This document shows positions 46,454 to 58,178 of a stretch of 64,000 nucleotides of DNA, one piece after another. Both the position numbers and the translations under genes were made by a program. Below the pieces are notes generated by a model. It worked only from the letters and a program-made list of their open reading frames with translations. It searched no databases and was not told where the DNA came from. The stretch's first letter is position 1. The number at the start of each line of letters is the position of its first letter. The stretch lies in NCBI GenBank assembly GCA_964036045.1, contig OZ038379.1:115161604-115225603 (forward strand), in the 5' to 3' direction. This DNA is from Eutreptiella sp. 'Long Island Sound 2002' (taxonomy: Eukaryota; Euglenozoa; Euglenophyceae; Eutreptiales; Eutreptiaceae).

Positions 46454-46678
46454 AGGGCAGCCGGAGGGGGGAGAGCGCCCGGCCTCGGACGCCCCTCGCA
46501 ACGGAACCACCACGGACCGCGGGGGGGGAGCACCTAGTGCCCACAGGCACACAGGAACGCCGGCCCGCGGAACCGGCGTACGAGCTCCCCCACCCACGCC
46601 CCGCCGCGCCCACAGCAAGTGCACCAGCCACGGGAAATCCGCACCTCACCCCCTGCTCTCAGGCACAGCGACACAACA
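46454..46678 (+). other. LINE leader immediately before ORF1
   Basis: About 225 bp of degenerate monomer-like sequence (GGAGAGCGCCCGGCCTCGGACGC recalls the array landmark), leading to the ORF1 ATG at 46679. No separate gene seen. Confidence 0.5.
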
Positions 46679-49600
46679 ATGGCGGAACCCGCGGCCCAAC
46701 GCAAAGGACGCCCCCGATCTCCGACGCTGGACGCAGCACAAGAGGTCATCAAGGCGCTGGGACTCAGAGATGGCGAAGGAGACCCCCCACAAGGGGACGC
46801 GGGCACGGACTCCGACGTGGAGGAAGTACCGGAGCCCTCCATGGGAAGCGCGCCCGCGGAACCTGCGCCGCCGGCGGGCAGCGTGCCCACCCTCTGCCCC
46901 GCGTGGAAACGGCGCCACTGCACCGGCGAAGGCTGGTGCCCCAAACAGCACCCTCAGCCCGGCCCCGATGACGGAGCGCTGCCCGAGGTGGGACGCGCGG
47001 CCGCATGCGCTGCCCTACGCTACGGGGTGGCGCAGGGCTTGTTCCTGGATGAGACCGCACGCGGCAGCGTCAACATCCAGGAGGCCGTTGACCGAGTCAC
47101 CCACGCGGGACAGGCGGCAGTGGCCTTGCACACCCGGGGCCGCCACGGCGGACTCGCAGAGGGGATCATTGTGGAGCCCCCGGGAATGGTGCTGGTCCTG
47201 GCGGCGGACATGGTCCGATGGTTGCTCAGCGCATCCCGCGTGCGGCGGGCGCGCCCACAGTGGACCATCCAGGTGTACACCCCCCCACGGGCGTGGCCCT
47301 TCTCCACGTGTGCCGTGCTCGCCGTCATGTGCCACCTGGCACCGGAGGACGCCCCCACAGGGACCGCGGAGGAACTCGCGCGGGACCTCCACACCTGGCC
47401 GGCCAACCAGGAGCACCCCTGGCGCAGGCCCCAGGGCGGCCTCCCAGTGGCACCCGCGGCAGAGGGGCTCAGCCTCGCGGCAACCCTCCAACGGCACCCT
47501 GACAAGAGGGCGAGCCACTTCCTGCAGACGGGCACGGTCCCGGCCGCCCCGCCAGACTCTGAGTGGCGATGGGACGCAGGGGAGGCGCAACCGCTGCCGG
47601 GCCCCTGGGACCTCCCGTTGTGGTATTTCCCCATGGGCACTCTGGCCCACGCCACTCAAGCCGTCAAGGGGGCTTTTCCGCAGCCGCTCCTCCCCGGCGT
47701 GGCCCTGCTCCGCAGCCTGCAGGAGGGGGCGGCCTGGGTACGGTGGAGGGAAGGGGGCGGGCGCTCGAGCCCCTATTTCCCCCTGGTCCAGGGCCAGGCG
47801 CTACTCCACGCCGAGGGCATGGGGACCGTGGAATGGGGGCGATTGTGCCCGGCACGGTGTGCAGGTGGATCACTGCGGCCGCCCCACAGCCCATGCGATC
47901 GCCGCCGGGGTGCCACCGCCTCCTACGGATGGTTCCCTCTTTGGCTCCCGAACACGCCCTTACGGGGGACGTATGGAGGGCCATACTGAGCCACACCAGG
48001 GAGTGGCTAACGAACCCGGGTGCACGGTACCCGCGGGGGCCGGTGCTCGAACAGCTCACGGCCCCCACACCCAGGGTCCGCCACGCCCTGCACAGGGCGT
48101 CGGCTCTCACGGAGCAGCTCAACGACAAGGTGCTAGACCTCGCGCTGGAGCCGCTGCGGGTGCTTTACCCGCAGACCCACATCCCCCCCAAGGGCACGTC
48201 GGACCGCCTGAGCCGCCTGGGTTTGCAGCGCCGCATCGAGGCCGCGCACCCGGGAGGCGTGGTGGAACAGTGGCTAACGCTCCACAATCCGTCCGCCGCG
48301 CAGGGCCACTGGTACCTACACCAACTCTTCTTCCTACCACGGGCCGCCCCGGAGCACCGCTGGCAAAACCCGTACCACACGCACCAGGAGCACCGAGGCG
48401 CGCAGAGCTTCCCGCAGCCAGTCCCGCCCGCCCTCCCGCCGGGGCAGGGCCCGGAGGCGCTGCAGCAGGGCCCCCCGCTCGACACTGCCACCACGGTACA
48501 TCAAAGGGTAGGCGACGGCGCGGATGGTGCCGAACCGGACTGCACGAACTGCTGAGTGGTGGCCTGAACGGCGGCCTGCAGGCACCTCGCCCGAGATACC
48601 ACGGGGCTCAGGCAGTACAGACCAGCGGACCGCACGGCGCTGGCGGCCGCGGTCGCGGCCGTCACCGGGGGTCCTGTGGCGGCGTGGCCGGCGCAACTGC
48701 TGCCCCACGTCCCCTGCCGCGACACGCAGCCCCGCCAACCGGCCGCAACGCACGCGCCGACGGCACCCCTCACGGCGGAGCAGCTATACATCGTCGCGGC
48801 GGCGCTGCTGGCGGACGGAGGGGAGAGCTTCGTCCACCACCACGGCCCGGCGCAGATTGCCGGAAGCATACTAGGGCCGCAGGGCGATGCACCCCACCCG
48901 TGGCACGCCACACTCCGCGGGCGCACCCGCGTCTCGGATGCGGGCGGCATCACACCCCCTCCCGGGCCTCAGCAGGGGGAGGCACAGGTGCTGCAGACGG
49001 CAGGCTACCAGGCCATCCTGCACGGCCACGCCGGAGGGTACCGGTTGCACGTCCTGGCTGGGGGCCGCTGGACTGTCTGGCACAGCACCGCCAGGCAAGG
49101 GGCATTTCCGCCCCTGCCCCACGTCGACTGGCAGCAGGGGCCCACCCAGGCCTACTATATGTCGGCGGACCCCTTGCTGCTGGCAGTCCTGCTACACACT
49201 GTCAGCGCCCCAAACAAGAGGCAGGAACCGGGACGGGTCAACCCCCCCGCACTGGTGTGGAGCCCCGACCAGGAGGAGCATCTACGGGCCGCCTGGCAGG
49301 GGACGCCATCAGGGCCACGGACGTCTCGGACCTCCACGCGGGGCCAATCACGCACGCCCGCCCGGCAGCTACCCTGGCGGTGGCCCAACAGGGACAGCAG
49401 AACCCACAGTGGGTGGTCTGCATGTTCAGCCCGGCGGACGTGCACATCGTCGTCTGCGACCCCGAGCGCCTGCCGGGGCCCAAAGCCGTGGTCCGCGCCA
49501 CAGACTGTACCCACATGATCGTCCAGGCGCTACGGGAGGGCGAACACCACGCCCTCCTGCACCAGGTCCGGCTGAAGGACAACGCCCGGGCGGCGAAGCC

Positions 49601-50015
49601 GGGGGTGTGGCCGGCAGCGGCGCACCCCGCCAACCTACAGCTCCAGCTGGCGGTCCCGACCACAGTGTACCACTGGCTACAGGCCTTCCACGACCTGCAA
49701 TGGAGGGGCAAACCGTACCGCCAAATCGGTGCAACGCACTGGCAAGCGTGGCTGCAGGCAGACGCGCAGCGCCATGCCATCGGGAGTCTCCGGCCCGCAC
49801 ATGCGACACGAGCCCTCGATGAGGCGGCCCCGGGCCGAGCGCTGGCGCCACACACGGTTCCACTGGCCAGCCTGCCCTCCGAACCAGCGACAGAGGGCGC
49901 CATCCGGAAGTCGGTGCCGCTCCCCTCGGCGCGAGGGGCCACGGAACCAACGAAATGCCCCCTGTGTGCAGACAAGTACTACACAAGCGGGGCAATGCTG
50001 GAACACCTGGCGTAG
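46679..50015 (+). pseudogene. LINE ORF1 (CCCH and C2H2 zinc-finger protein), frameshifted
   Basis: The chosen start is ATG 46679 (MAEPAAQRKGRPRSP), where protein-like composition begins. Coding uses one frame to about 47860, a second to about 49310 with a gap of uncertain frame near 48550-48680, and a third to TAG at 50013, about 1100 codons in all. Residues 73-91 (CPAWKRRHCTGEGWCPKQH) fit a CCCH zinc finger, C-x7-C-x5-C-x3-H. The C-terminus holds C-x2-C-x12-H-x3-H (CPLCADKYYTSGAMLEH, then a TAG, then His), a C2H2 finger split by the stop, so the original protein probably ran on. By position it is the nucleic-acid-binding ORF1 protein of a LINE. The middle is unfamiliar. Confidence 0.65.
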
Positions 50016-50339
50016 CACGCGGTACACGCTGCAGCCCCGGTGGACGACAAGGAGGCGGCCTCCAACATCCTGGAGGGCACGGAGGTCCCCATGGCACGCC
50101 CCGTACGCCCGACGCCCCCCGCCCCAGGCAGCCGACCACGCAGACGGCGATGAGGAGGCACCCGGAGCTGCCTCGGGGACCGGCGGTGCGGCCCAACAAG
50201 GGTCCATCTCCGCGGGGCTGGCCCCCCTTGCCACCCTGTGGGCCCCGCTGGGAACGGGCTCTCCGCACCCCATGGTCCTGCGCACACGGGAGCCCTGGCT
50301 GCACCGGCGGACCCAGCGGCGATGCCGATGCGGGATTGC
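50016..50339 (+). other. ORF1-ORF2 junction
   Basis: The ORF1 frame is open again after its TAG until a TGA near 50151 (Pro/Arg-rich, ending GSRPRRRR). No further domain is seen before the endonuclease frame that opens after the TGA at 50340-50342. Confidence 0.4.
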
Positions 50340-51165
50340 TGACTCCAGGAGGACACGGCGGACGACGCCCTATGGCTCCTCTCGTGGAACCTGCGCAACG
50401 GCCTCGTACCGCCAGACCAGTCCCTCCGGGACACGCTCAGGCGGCGCCAGGGGCCGGCGGCCTGCACCGACAAGGAGCACCTCATCACCGGCATGCTACC
50501 GCAGGAGGGGGGCTTTGCCATCATGCTCCAGGAAACAGGGATCGCCACCCAGGCGCAGGAGATGCACGTGGCCGGGGCGCTCCGGGACAAGGGGTACACC
50601 CCCTTCCTCAGCAGCCGGCTGGCGGAGACGGGAGCCACTTCCACCTCGAGAGGGGGGGGCCTCCTCACCGCGGTCAGCAGCAAGTACGTGGCGGAGCACG
50701 AGGTGCACAGTTTCACGGAAATCATCCCCGGGAAGGCCGCGGCCCTGGAGATCCGCACAGACGGGGGAGGCCTCACCCTCATCAACGTCCAGGGGCCGAA
50801 AGCAGTCTGCTCCCCGTGGGCGGGACGGGCGGCGTTCTAGGGCCGACGTTCAAATGTATGCCACGGCACGCAGCCTCAGTGGGAGGCACACTTGATGATC
50901 ATCGCGGGTGACACCAACGTGTACATGGATGCCACCTCCAACCCGGCCACGGAGCACTTCCGCGCGGGCTTGGAGGCCTGCGGTTTTCGGAGGGCCACGG
51001 CAGGCGGCGAGGAGGACATGACCCCCACGCTCCACCCGTCCCGACACAGGGTTGACACCTTCATGGTCAACGAGCCCCTCCTGCCGTGGTCCCTGCGGGA
51101 AAGCGTCCGGGCTCGCGGCATGGCACACCCCCAGGTGATCGGCTCGCGGGGCGCGCGGCGATGCC
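50340..51165 (+). pseudogene. LINE ORF2, EEP (APE-type) endonuclease domain
   Basis: Read in one frame with an internal TAG at 50838-50840. Motifs in order are LLSWNLRNGL, FAIMLQETGI (catalytic Glu), GGGLLTAVSSKY, LTLINVQGP, MIIAGDTNVYMDA (Asp and Asn of the GDxN motif), and TLHPSRHRVDTFMVN. These match the order of the exonuclease-endonuclease-phosphatase fold that nicks target DNA in most LINEs. The final SDH motif is not seen; VIGSRGARR at 51130-51160 is followed by a frameshift, so it may be lost or displaced. There is no in-frame ATG before the domain, so the ORF2 start is unknown. Confidence 0.75.
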
Positions 51166-53640
51166 CCCCCCTACAGCCACACGGAGGGCCGCCTCCTCCC
51201 GTACGACGCCGAGGCTGCGCCCGTCCAAAACTGCCTGTGGGCGGCGGTCACCGCCGCGCAGGATGAACCCTCCCTGGCACCCTGGCTGGGTCCCGCAGAG
51301 CAGCAAGCCTACGGGTCCATGCCCACGGCCGCGGTGGACAAGGTGTTCGAACACCTCCACGCGGCGCATGACGCCCTAGCGCGTGTAGTGGGACGCCGGC
51401 AGCCGTCCCCGGCAGGGACGGACCCAGCAGAGGGGGACCCCCCGGAGAGCGGAAAGCGGCTCCAGGCGGCGGTCCTCCGCTATGACACCCTGGCAGCGTG
51501 CGCGCCGGCGGCGTACCAGGCGGACACGGCACGGCATGGCATCCGGTCCGAGGCGGCGCTCCGGCTCGCGGAAGAGCTGCGGGGTGCGTCGCCCGGGTTC
51601 CGCCCAACCACACGTGGCCAGCTACAGGAGGAGCTGGAGGGGCAAGCGGCCGCCCTCGAAGAGGACATTCGCCAACTCCGCGCATTCCTGGCGACAGACC
51701 GCAAGCGCGCCATCAAGGACTTCTGGCGCCGCCACGCCCCAGACATCGCCTAGCGATGGAAAGCCGTGCGGGGAGCCATAGAGGTAGAGGCCCCGGGCCC
51801 GTCAGGCCTCTGGAACGTGCGGGTCCCCAACACCCAAACGCTCCTCACGGAGGCCCACGACGTGATGTTCGCAGTTCGCGCCTTCTGGCGGCAACTGTAT
51901 GACAAACACCCGGTGGACCTCCCAGGCTTCCAGGCAGTCCTCGGCCGCCATGTCCCCCGGGTCCTTGACGGGGCCTGGACACAGGTCCAGCAGTACTCCA
52001 TGCAGGACCTGCAGTCCGCCCTGGACAGGGCCGATGGCAAGGCCCCAGGTCCCAACCACGTGGAGGCCCGTTTCGTCAAGGCCCTCCCGTCACCCGTCCA
52101 GTGGCTCCTGGTCCACTCCTACCGGGCCATCCTCCGCGGCGCTCCGCCGCCGATACCCTTGGGGGACGCGCACATCTGGCTCAGCCCCAAGGTACCGGCC
52201 CTGGGCCAGCTGGACATGAATCTGCTCACGGCCCCCTCACCCAGCGCATCACGGAAGTGCTCATACGGCACGGAGTGGTCAGCGACTGGCAGCAAGGGGC
52301 CCTCCCTGGCTCCAAAACAGGCCCCCCACTGTTCATGGCGCAGCGGCAGCTCCAGCGGGGAAGGCCCAACTACGTTTTCTCCCTCGACGCCCGCAAGGCC
52401 TTCGACACCGCCCCGCACGGCGCCCTCCCCCTCATCATGCGCCACCTCTCCGTGCCGCCAGGGGTCATCGACCTCCTGCTCTTCCTCCACACGTGCGCCA
52501 GGCTGCGCATCGTCACCGCACACGAGCTAACGCAGCCCGTCCACATGCTGCGCGGAGTCCGGCAGGGCAACCCCGAGAGCCCCCTGCTATACGCGCTCCT
52601 CCTGGAGCCCCTGCTCAGGGCACAGGGGCACCGCCTGCGCCCGCCGTAAGGGGCCGAGCAAGGCCTCATCCAGGCCTACATCGACGACCTGCTGGTAGTG
52701 GCCCACACGCTGCAGCATTTCGTCGAGGGCGTGGAGGCGGTGGCCGCATACCTGGGGAAGATAAGCATGGAGCTCAACCCCCGCAAGTGCGCCATGGCCA
52801 CCACGGAGGGGATCCTGGGCCTGCAGCTGTGCCTCTGTCCCGACCTGGAAAACCCATGGGACTGGGTACCAGCGGCAGACTCCGTCCCCTACCTGGGACT
52901 TCAGCTGCAGCCGGACGGGGAGTTCTCCCTGCAGCGCAAGCACCGGCTACGCCTGGCAGCGGTGCACCACTCGTGCCTCAACACCCCCGCGCCATCGAAA
53001 GTGGTGCAGGACGTCATCCTGGCGATTCTCGGGGGGCTGACACAGTACCTCTCCCCTTTCACCGCCAACGACTCCGACACCGCGCGCCACCTGGACCACA
53101 TCACGGTGCAGGTCGCGAAAGACAGGGCGCGGTACGCCTTCGACGCCTCGCGGGACAGCCTGCAGGATGACCGGACCCTGGGGCTCACACGGGTACCAAC
53201 ACGGTGCCAGCAGACAGCGATCGCCCTCGTGGGTACACTCGTTTACCACCGCTCAACCTCCGTGTGCGCGGAGGTCACCAAGATGTTCTGGGAAATAGCT
53301 GGCACGCACGGAAGATGTCCCGAGGTGCACTACCCCGCCCCGGAGTTCGCAACTCTAGCGGGAGGTGACTTGGTCCACCGCATACACCGGGCCCTGGCCG
53401 CCCTGGGAGTGGGGCTGTACAACCCCATCGCGTGCCCCAGGGCGGCCCACGTCCAACTACAGTCCCCACCGGTCAAAAATCGTCACGCTGCACACCGTCA
53501 AGCTGCGACACCGCGACACGTGCTGCCTGACCGTGCCACACACGACGCCGTTGTATGGGCACCACGGGCCACGCCAACCATTCCCCGACAGCGACGACCT
53601 GTGGCCGACGACGGTGCGGGAATGCCTCAGAGAATGCGCC
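51166..53640 (+). pseudogene. LINE ORF2, linker and reverse transcriptase
   Basis: The linker (51240-51750) is Ala-rich and helical and ends HAPDIA, followed by an in-frame TAG at 51751. The RT begins near 52000 (MQDLQSALDRADGKAPGPNH, then WLSPKVPALG), shifts frame near 52215, and continues with LTQRITEVLIRHGVVSDWQQ. Motif A is FSLDARKAFDT (Asp 52386 and 52404). Motif B is RGVRQGNPESPLLYALLLEP. A TAA at 52647 separates it from motif C, QAYIDDLLVVA (52671-52703), with both Asp present. KCAMATTEGILGLQL and YLGLQLQPDG follow, the thumb side. Motif spacing and the GVRQGNP signature are LINE-type, unlike the gypsy RTs elsewhere in the window. Confidence 0.85.
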
Positions 53641-56609
53641 GATGAACACCTCCACTATTGCCGCCGCGAGCAGGAGCCCACCAACCACCCCGGGTGGCGC
53701 GACGCCTTGGTCCACCTCTTCCACGGCACCGGCACACGGGACCCCCGCCTGAGACTCCTCCACCCCACGAGGGCTAAGCAGGACGCCCACACCGGCCCAC
53801 GGGTGACCCCAGACTGCCTGCACCTCCGCGTCGGGGGCTACCGCCGCCTATCCCCCCCCATGCGGGGGGCGGCGTACCACCCGCCGGCAGCCCTCATGTA
53901 CATCCTCCACGACACGAGAGCCTAACGCGGATGTGGCGTGGCGCGAGCCCCTGCGCCCCCGGCCCCACGCGCCGATGCCGGTGTGGTTGGTGACCACGGA
54001 CGACCAATGCACCCGAGCGGCGGGGCAAGCGCAGCTCCAGGCCGAGTAGGTAATAGTGCAGGTGGGAGCAGGCCACCCCAGGCCCCGTGGACTCCAGGGG
54101 TAGCTACGGGGGTGCCGCACGACCCACACATGGCAGTGCACGCGCTGGAGGACCAGCCAGAGGACACGGGACACCTGGTGGTGCACCAGCGCGGAGGCCC
54201 GGCGTGGCTCAAGGAACATGTGACGGCACTTCGGTCCTGGGCAAGCACGATCGCCGGAGCAGAAATCTGGCTGCACGACCACGCGGCGATCAGCCCTGGC
54301 GACACCAGGGCGCTGAGCGTGGACCAAATGATTCCCAGCCACCCCGACGTCCGGTGGGACTCCGCCGACCTCAACGCGGGGTGGCTCAGCCCCACCGGGT
54401 ACTACTGGATCCCGGAGGCCTTGGGCCACACCTCATCCGACGCATCAGGGGGCAGACCCTGCAAACACGACACCAGCGTCGCCCTCTCCGCCGACCTCAC
54501 CCGCCCGTGGGCGGTGGCCATCTCGGGCACGGTACCCGACAGGGAGGGGGTGGCCGCCTCACTCCCCCTACAAAACGGCGCCCACCGACCATGGGTCCAC
54601 ACGGTGGACGCCGAAGTCATCCTCACCTCCTGCGACACGCAGATCGCGAGCGGACCACGGGGGTCCCCGCGGGCGCGGCGAAGGTTGTCAGCCAGATGCC
54701 CCTACGGTGGCTCCGGGACGGCCTGTGCGCGCGAGGGCGACACGCCGGGGACCCGTTCTGGTACGTCCGAGCCACCTCGCACCACAGTGAAGCCCTACTG
54801 CACAAGACGGACTGGGCGGCGTCCCGGGACACCGTCCTGCAGAACACGCCCCCGGACCCTGGCCACGCCCAACTCATTGTCGCCGGTCGTGACGGCCACC
54901 CCGATCTACGGCCCCCCACGATGCGGACGCTCGCCGAGGTCGCGCAGCGGGCGCAGACGGACCATGCGCTGACGCACCGAGGACACACACCTCTGGGCGC
55001 GGCCCACGCCACAGCCTATGTCCACGCCCGGGACCTCACCGCGACAGCCACCAACCGCCGGGCGCTGCGGGCCAGAGACGGCCACACGCCGGTGCAGCGC
55101 AGGCACCGCGTCCGTAAGGAGCGGCTCTCCGGCGTCGCCGTCTTCCCACAACCGTGCCTCCTCTGCGGCGGCCCGGAGGAGCCCCCGGTGCACATCCACG
55201 TGGGGTGCGCCCACTCACGGCTCCTCCGGCCCCACTACCGCCAGGCGGTACACGAGGCGGCCCGCCACCTCCCACCCGGGGACAAAGCCCTGTGGGTGGC
55301 CTCGTGGCGCTCCGCAGGCGCCACATGGACAGAAGTCTTCTGCTCCGGGCTGGTGCCCGAGGACGCAGAGGCGCAGCTCCGCGCCATAGCCCGCTACAAC
55401 CCCCCGGTAGGGACCTCTGTGGACAATTTCCTCCACCACATGCTCTGGCTTGGGGACTTCGCATGGGAGCTTCGCAACCACCGGCTGCAGCAACTCCTCC
55501 GCGAGCCCCTAAGCGCGGCGGCCCGGGCGCACCGATGGCTCACCGTGGCGGAGGGCGACCACCCCCCCCCTCCCCCGCGCCCTGACAAGGACTTCGTAGC
55601 CTCCCTCCGTGTCGTGAATGGCACTCTTGAGTGCCCGCCACAAGAAGGCCCCCACCCGTACCAGGACCTGCCGGAGGGGTTCTCGAAGCACCCGCAAGAC
55701 GCCCTCTTCCAACCGTGGATCATCGGGCGCGGCTCCATGACCGCGTGGGAGGCACGCATAGTGGGTGAGGAGTGGGCACGCGAGTGGAGCCGGTAGTGCG
55801 CCGCGACGCGCGCCCCGGAGACCCCTGCGCAACTATACGCCGCCATCCCGCTCGAGAGATGGGGGCCGGACACCCGGCCGAGACCCACCGTGATCCGCGG
55901 GGCGGGACCTGACCACCCGTGGGACGCGGCGACGGGGGAATGGCTGCAAGCGGCCCCGGGGCCGCAAACAGGATGGACTGGGGACGTGTCCTCACTCGTC
56001 AGGACGCCCGTCCCCCCCCGCATCGTCCTTCACGCCGCCAACGTACTCCGGGCTACGGAGATACGCAAATGGGGACACGCCACGGCCACCGTCTGATGGC
56101 ACCCCCGGGAGGACGGGGCCGCCCAGCTCGCCGTGGCGCACTTCAAAACTGGGGGGCCGGTATACGACGACGCCCTGTCCCGGCTGGGCGACACCCAGGG
56201 GCCTTTGCTCCTCATGCTCCCCACCGACCTTGCAGCCGCGCTGCGCCAGGAGCTGGACGGCTGCGAAGGGCTGCGAGTGGGGTGGGAGGCAGTTGCGGAC
56301 GGCACCCTACTGGCCCTCCTCCACCGGGACGCCGCAAACGGTTGCCAATGGGATACGCTGGCGCCCGACCTCACCGGGCGCCACGTGTACATGGCAACCC
56401 CCTCCCAGGGGCACCCCCTCCCGGCGTGGGACCACCTCATCGCCGCCTTCCAAGACCACGGGATTCTCCCCAACGACACGTGGCGGGAGGTCCAGCGGAA
56501 GACGCTCGGCAGGGACTACCGGCACCGCGTCCGCGCCCGCCTGCTGGAGATCCGGGACCCCCTCCAACAGAGGTGGGACGACCTCTGGCTCCGCCATCTG
56601 GACCCTTGA
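53641..56609 (+). pseudogene. LINE ORF2 C-terminal part, possible RNase H and CCHC-type finger
   Basis: Coding continues through frameshifts near 53460 and 54660 and in-frame stops TAG 55794 and TGA 56094, ending at TGA 56607. Around 54430-54840, TSSDASGG, TVDAEVILTS and WYVRATSHHSEALLHKTDWA recall the Asp, Glu and His/Asp motifs of RNase H, but the match is loose. At 55155-55208, CLLCGGPEEPPVHIHVGC fits the C-x2-C-x8-H-x3/5-C finger found after the RT in many LINEs. The last ~330 residues (to DPLQQRWDDLWLRHLDP) are not recognised. The whole ORF2 would exceed 2000 residues, longer than usual for LINEs. Confidence 0.6.
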
Positions 56610-56954
56610 TCGCCGCCCTCCCACCTCCCGCACACCTGCCGACTCCCCGAGGAATGTGACACGGTGTCCTCCGCAGCGTCGACAGCCGCCAACAGGTGGG
56701 CGCGGTGCGCCCAGGTGGCCGCTTGCCCCTGGCCCGAGCCTCCTGCAGGCCCGCGCAGGCGCACGGAGGAGGAGGCCTTGCACCGGCGCATCGAGGGGGC
56801 ACATGCCCCCTGACACGAACGCGCGGGCCCCGCGGGCGCTGCCCTTCTGTGGATCCACGTGCACCTGCGGGTCCCCACATCTGTTGCACACCTGTCGCAC
56901 GTGTTCGCGCCCTGACCCTCACCCGCCGCCGCCCTTTGCAGAGCCCGCAGTACC
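56610..56954 (+). other. ORF2-ORF3 intergenic stretch
   Basis: 345 bp, GC-rich, with no gene supported. One frame reads CGSTCTCGSPHLLHTCRTC, Cys-rich by chance or as a remnant; I give it no function. Confidence 0.4.
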
Positions 56955-58100
56955 ATGCCACGCCGACGGGGGGATGGGGCGGGACACGCCAGGGCCCGCC
57001 GCAAAGCGCAGGAGGCGACTTTCCTGGGCCTGGTGGCGGACGCGGTGGCAGAGGCGCATGAGGCGCACCCTGCCGCACGACGTGACCTGACCGGCAGTGC
57101 GAGGGCTTTCCTCAACGAGACCGCCCTCCCGGCCGTCCGCGCCCTGAACGGAGCAGGGGCCCCTACGCTACTCCCGGCGATGCACCGGATTGTGGACACC
57201 ATCCAGCCAGGGCTCATCAGCCTGGAGGCGGCCCTCTACGGGCACTGGATGGAGTGGCGCGAGTCCAACCAGTCGGGCCGGCTCCTGTCCATGGGGGACA
57301 CCCTGCAGCTGACGGGAGCGGGGTCTGCCATGTCTCTCCGCAGCAGTGCCCCAGCCCTGCTGCACGCCCTCAGGACGCGCTACCCCGGAGACACGGCCCC
57401 GTACCTGAACCAGGCGCGGGCCACATACCCGGGGGGAGTGTCCGAGCTGGATGCGCCGCTCCACCTTCTACACCCACCGGACGAGGACCTGAAGCTGGGC
57501 GAAATCACGGTGTTCGTGGAAGGCGCGGACGAGGGGCCCGCCCGCCCCAGGCCGACCAACCCGGTGTACGACGGCACCAGGCCGACCCCCCAATACGCCA
57601 TCGTATGCAAGGCGTTCCCCAGGGAGCCCACCTGGTGCCCCGCCCTCCGGCTGGCGACGCACGCGCCCCGCGGCTGGGCCAACCCAGACCTGTCCCCCCC
57701 CCTCTCCAGAACCAGGAGTGCCCACCACAGGGGGCAGGTCCTCCGGCAAGAGCGCCCTGGCACCCCCCTGCTCCTCCTCGTTGTCGCGACCCGCGGGGAC
57801 CCTGAACGGGTCCTGGGGATCACCCCCACCCACCTCTATGGGGCAGCACCCGTAACCCGCCCCCCCCTCCCGGCGCCCGCGGCGCGGGACGGGGTACACA
57901 CCTTCCTGCGAACACAGGAGGTCACCGCCGTTACGGGAGTCCACCTAGTGCGGCTCCCCCCGGCACCACCCGACGACCCCCGAGGGCCCAGGGCCCTGAG
58001 CCCCGCCCCAGACTGTGGCGCGACGCGTGGGCCGCGTGGCTCCCCCGCCTCCCTCCCAATGCCCATGGATGGCCGCCGGCGCCCGCCTGTACGGGGCTGA
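56955..58100 (+). CDS. LINE ORF3, unknown protein, 381 aa
   Basis: The cleanest long ORF inside the LINE: ATG at 56955 (MPRRRGDGAGHARARRKAQE) to TGA, with no internal damage. The basic N-terminus is followed by a helical, globular-looking region (ATFLGLVADAVAEAHEAH, PAVRALNGAGAPTLLPAMHR). A further segment follows with EITVFVEGADEG, QYAIVCKAFPREPTWCPA and LLLLVVATRGDPERVL, typical of a folded alpha/beta protein. The last ~60 residues are Pro/Arg-rich. It has no membrane segment and no motif I can name. It lies 345 bp after ORF2 on the same strand; LINEs usually end with ORF2, so a third ORF is unusual. Confidence 0.5.
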   Translation: MPRRRGDGAGHARARRKAQEATFLGLVADAVAEAHEAHPAARRDLTGSARAFLNETALPAVRALNGAGAPTLLPAMHRIVDTIQPGLISLEAALYGHWMEWRESNQSGRLLSMGDTLQLTGAGSAMSLRSSAPALLHALRTRYPGDTAPYLNQARATYPGGVSELDAPLHLLHPPDEDLKLGEITVFVEGADEGPARPRPTNPVYDGTRPTPQYAIVCKAFPREPTWCPALRLATHAPRGWANPDLSPPLSRTRSAHHRGQVLRQERPGTPLLLLVVATRGDPERVLGITPTHLYGAAPVTRPPLPAPAARDGVHTFLRTQEVTAVTGVHLVRLPPAPPDDPRGPRALSPAPDCGATRGPRGSPASLPMPMDGRRRPPVRG

Positions 58101-58178
58101 CGCCACAGCCGGCCCGCCAACCCCTCCCCCCCTCCCCCCCGCAGAGCACTGCACGGCACTGCCCACGGCACAACACTG

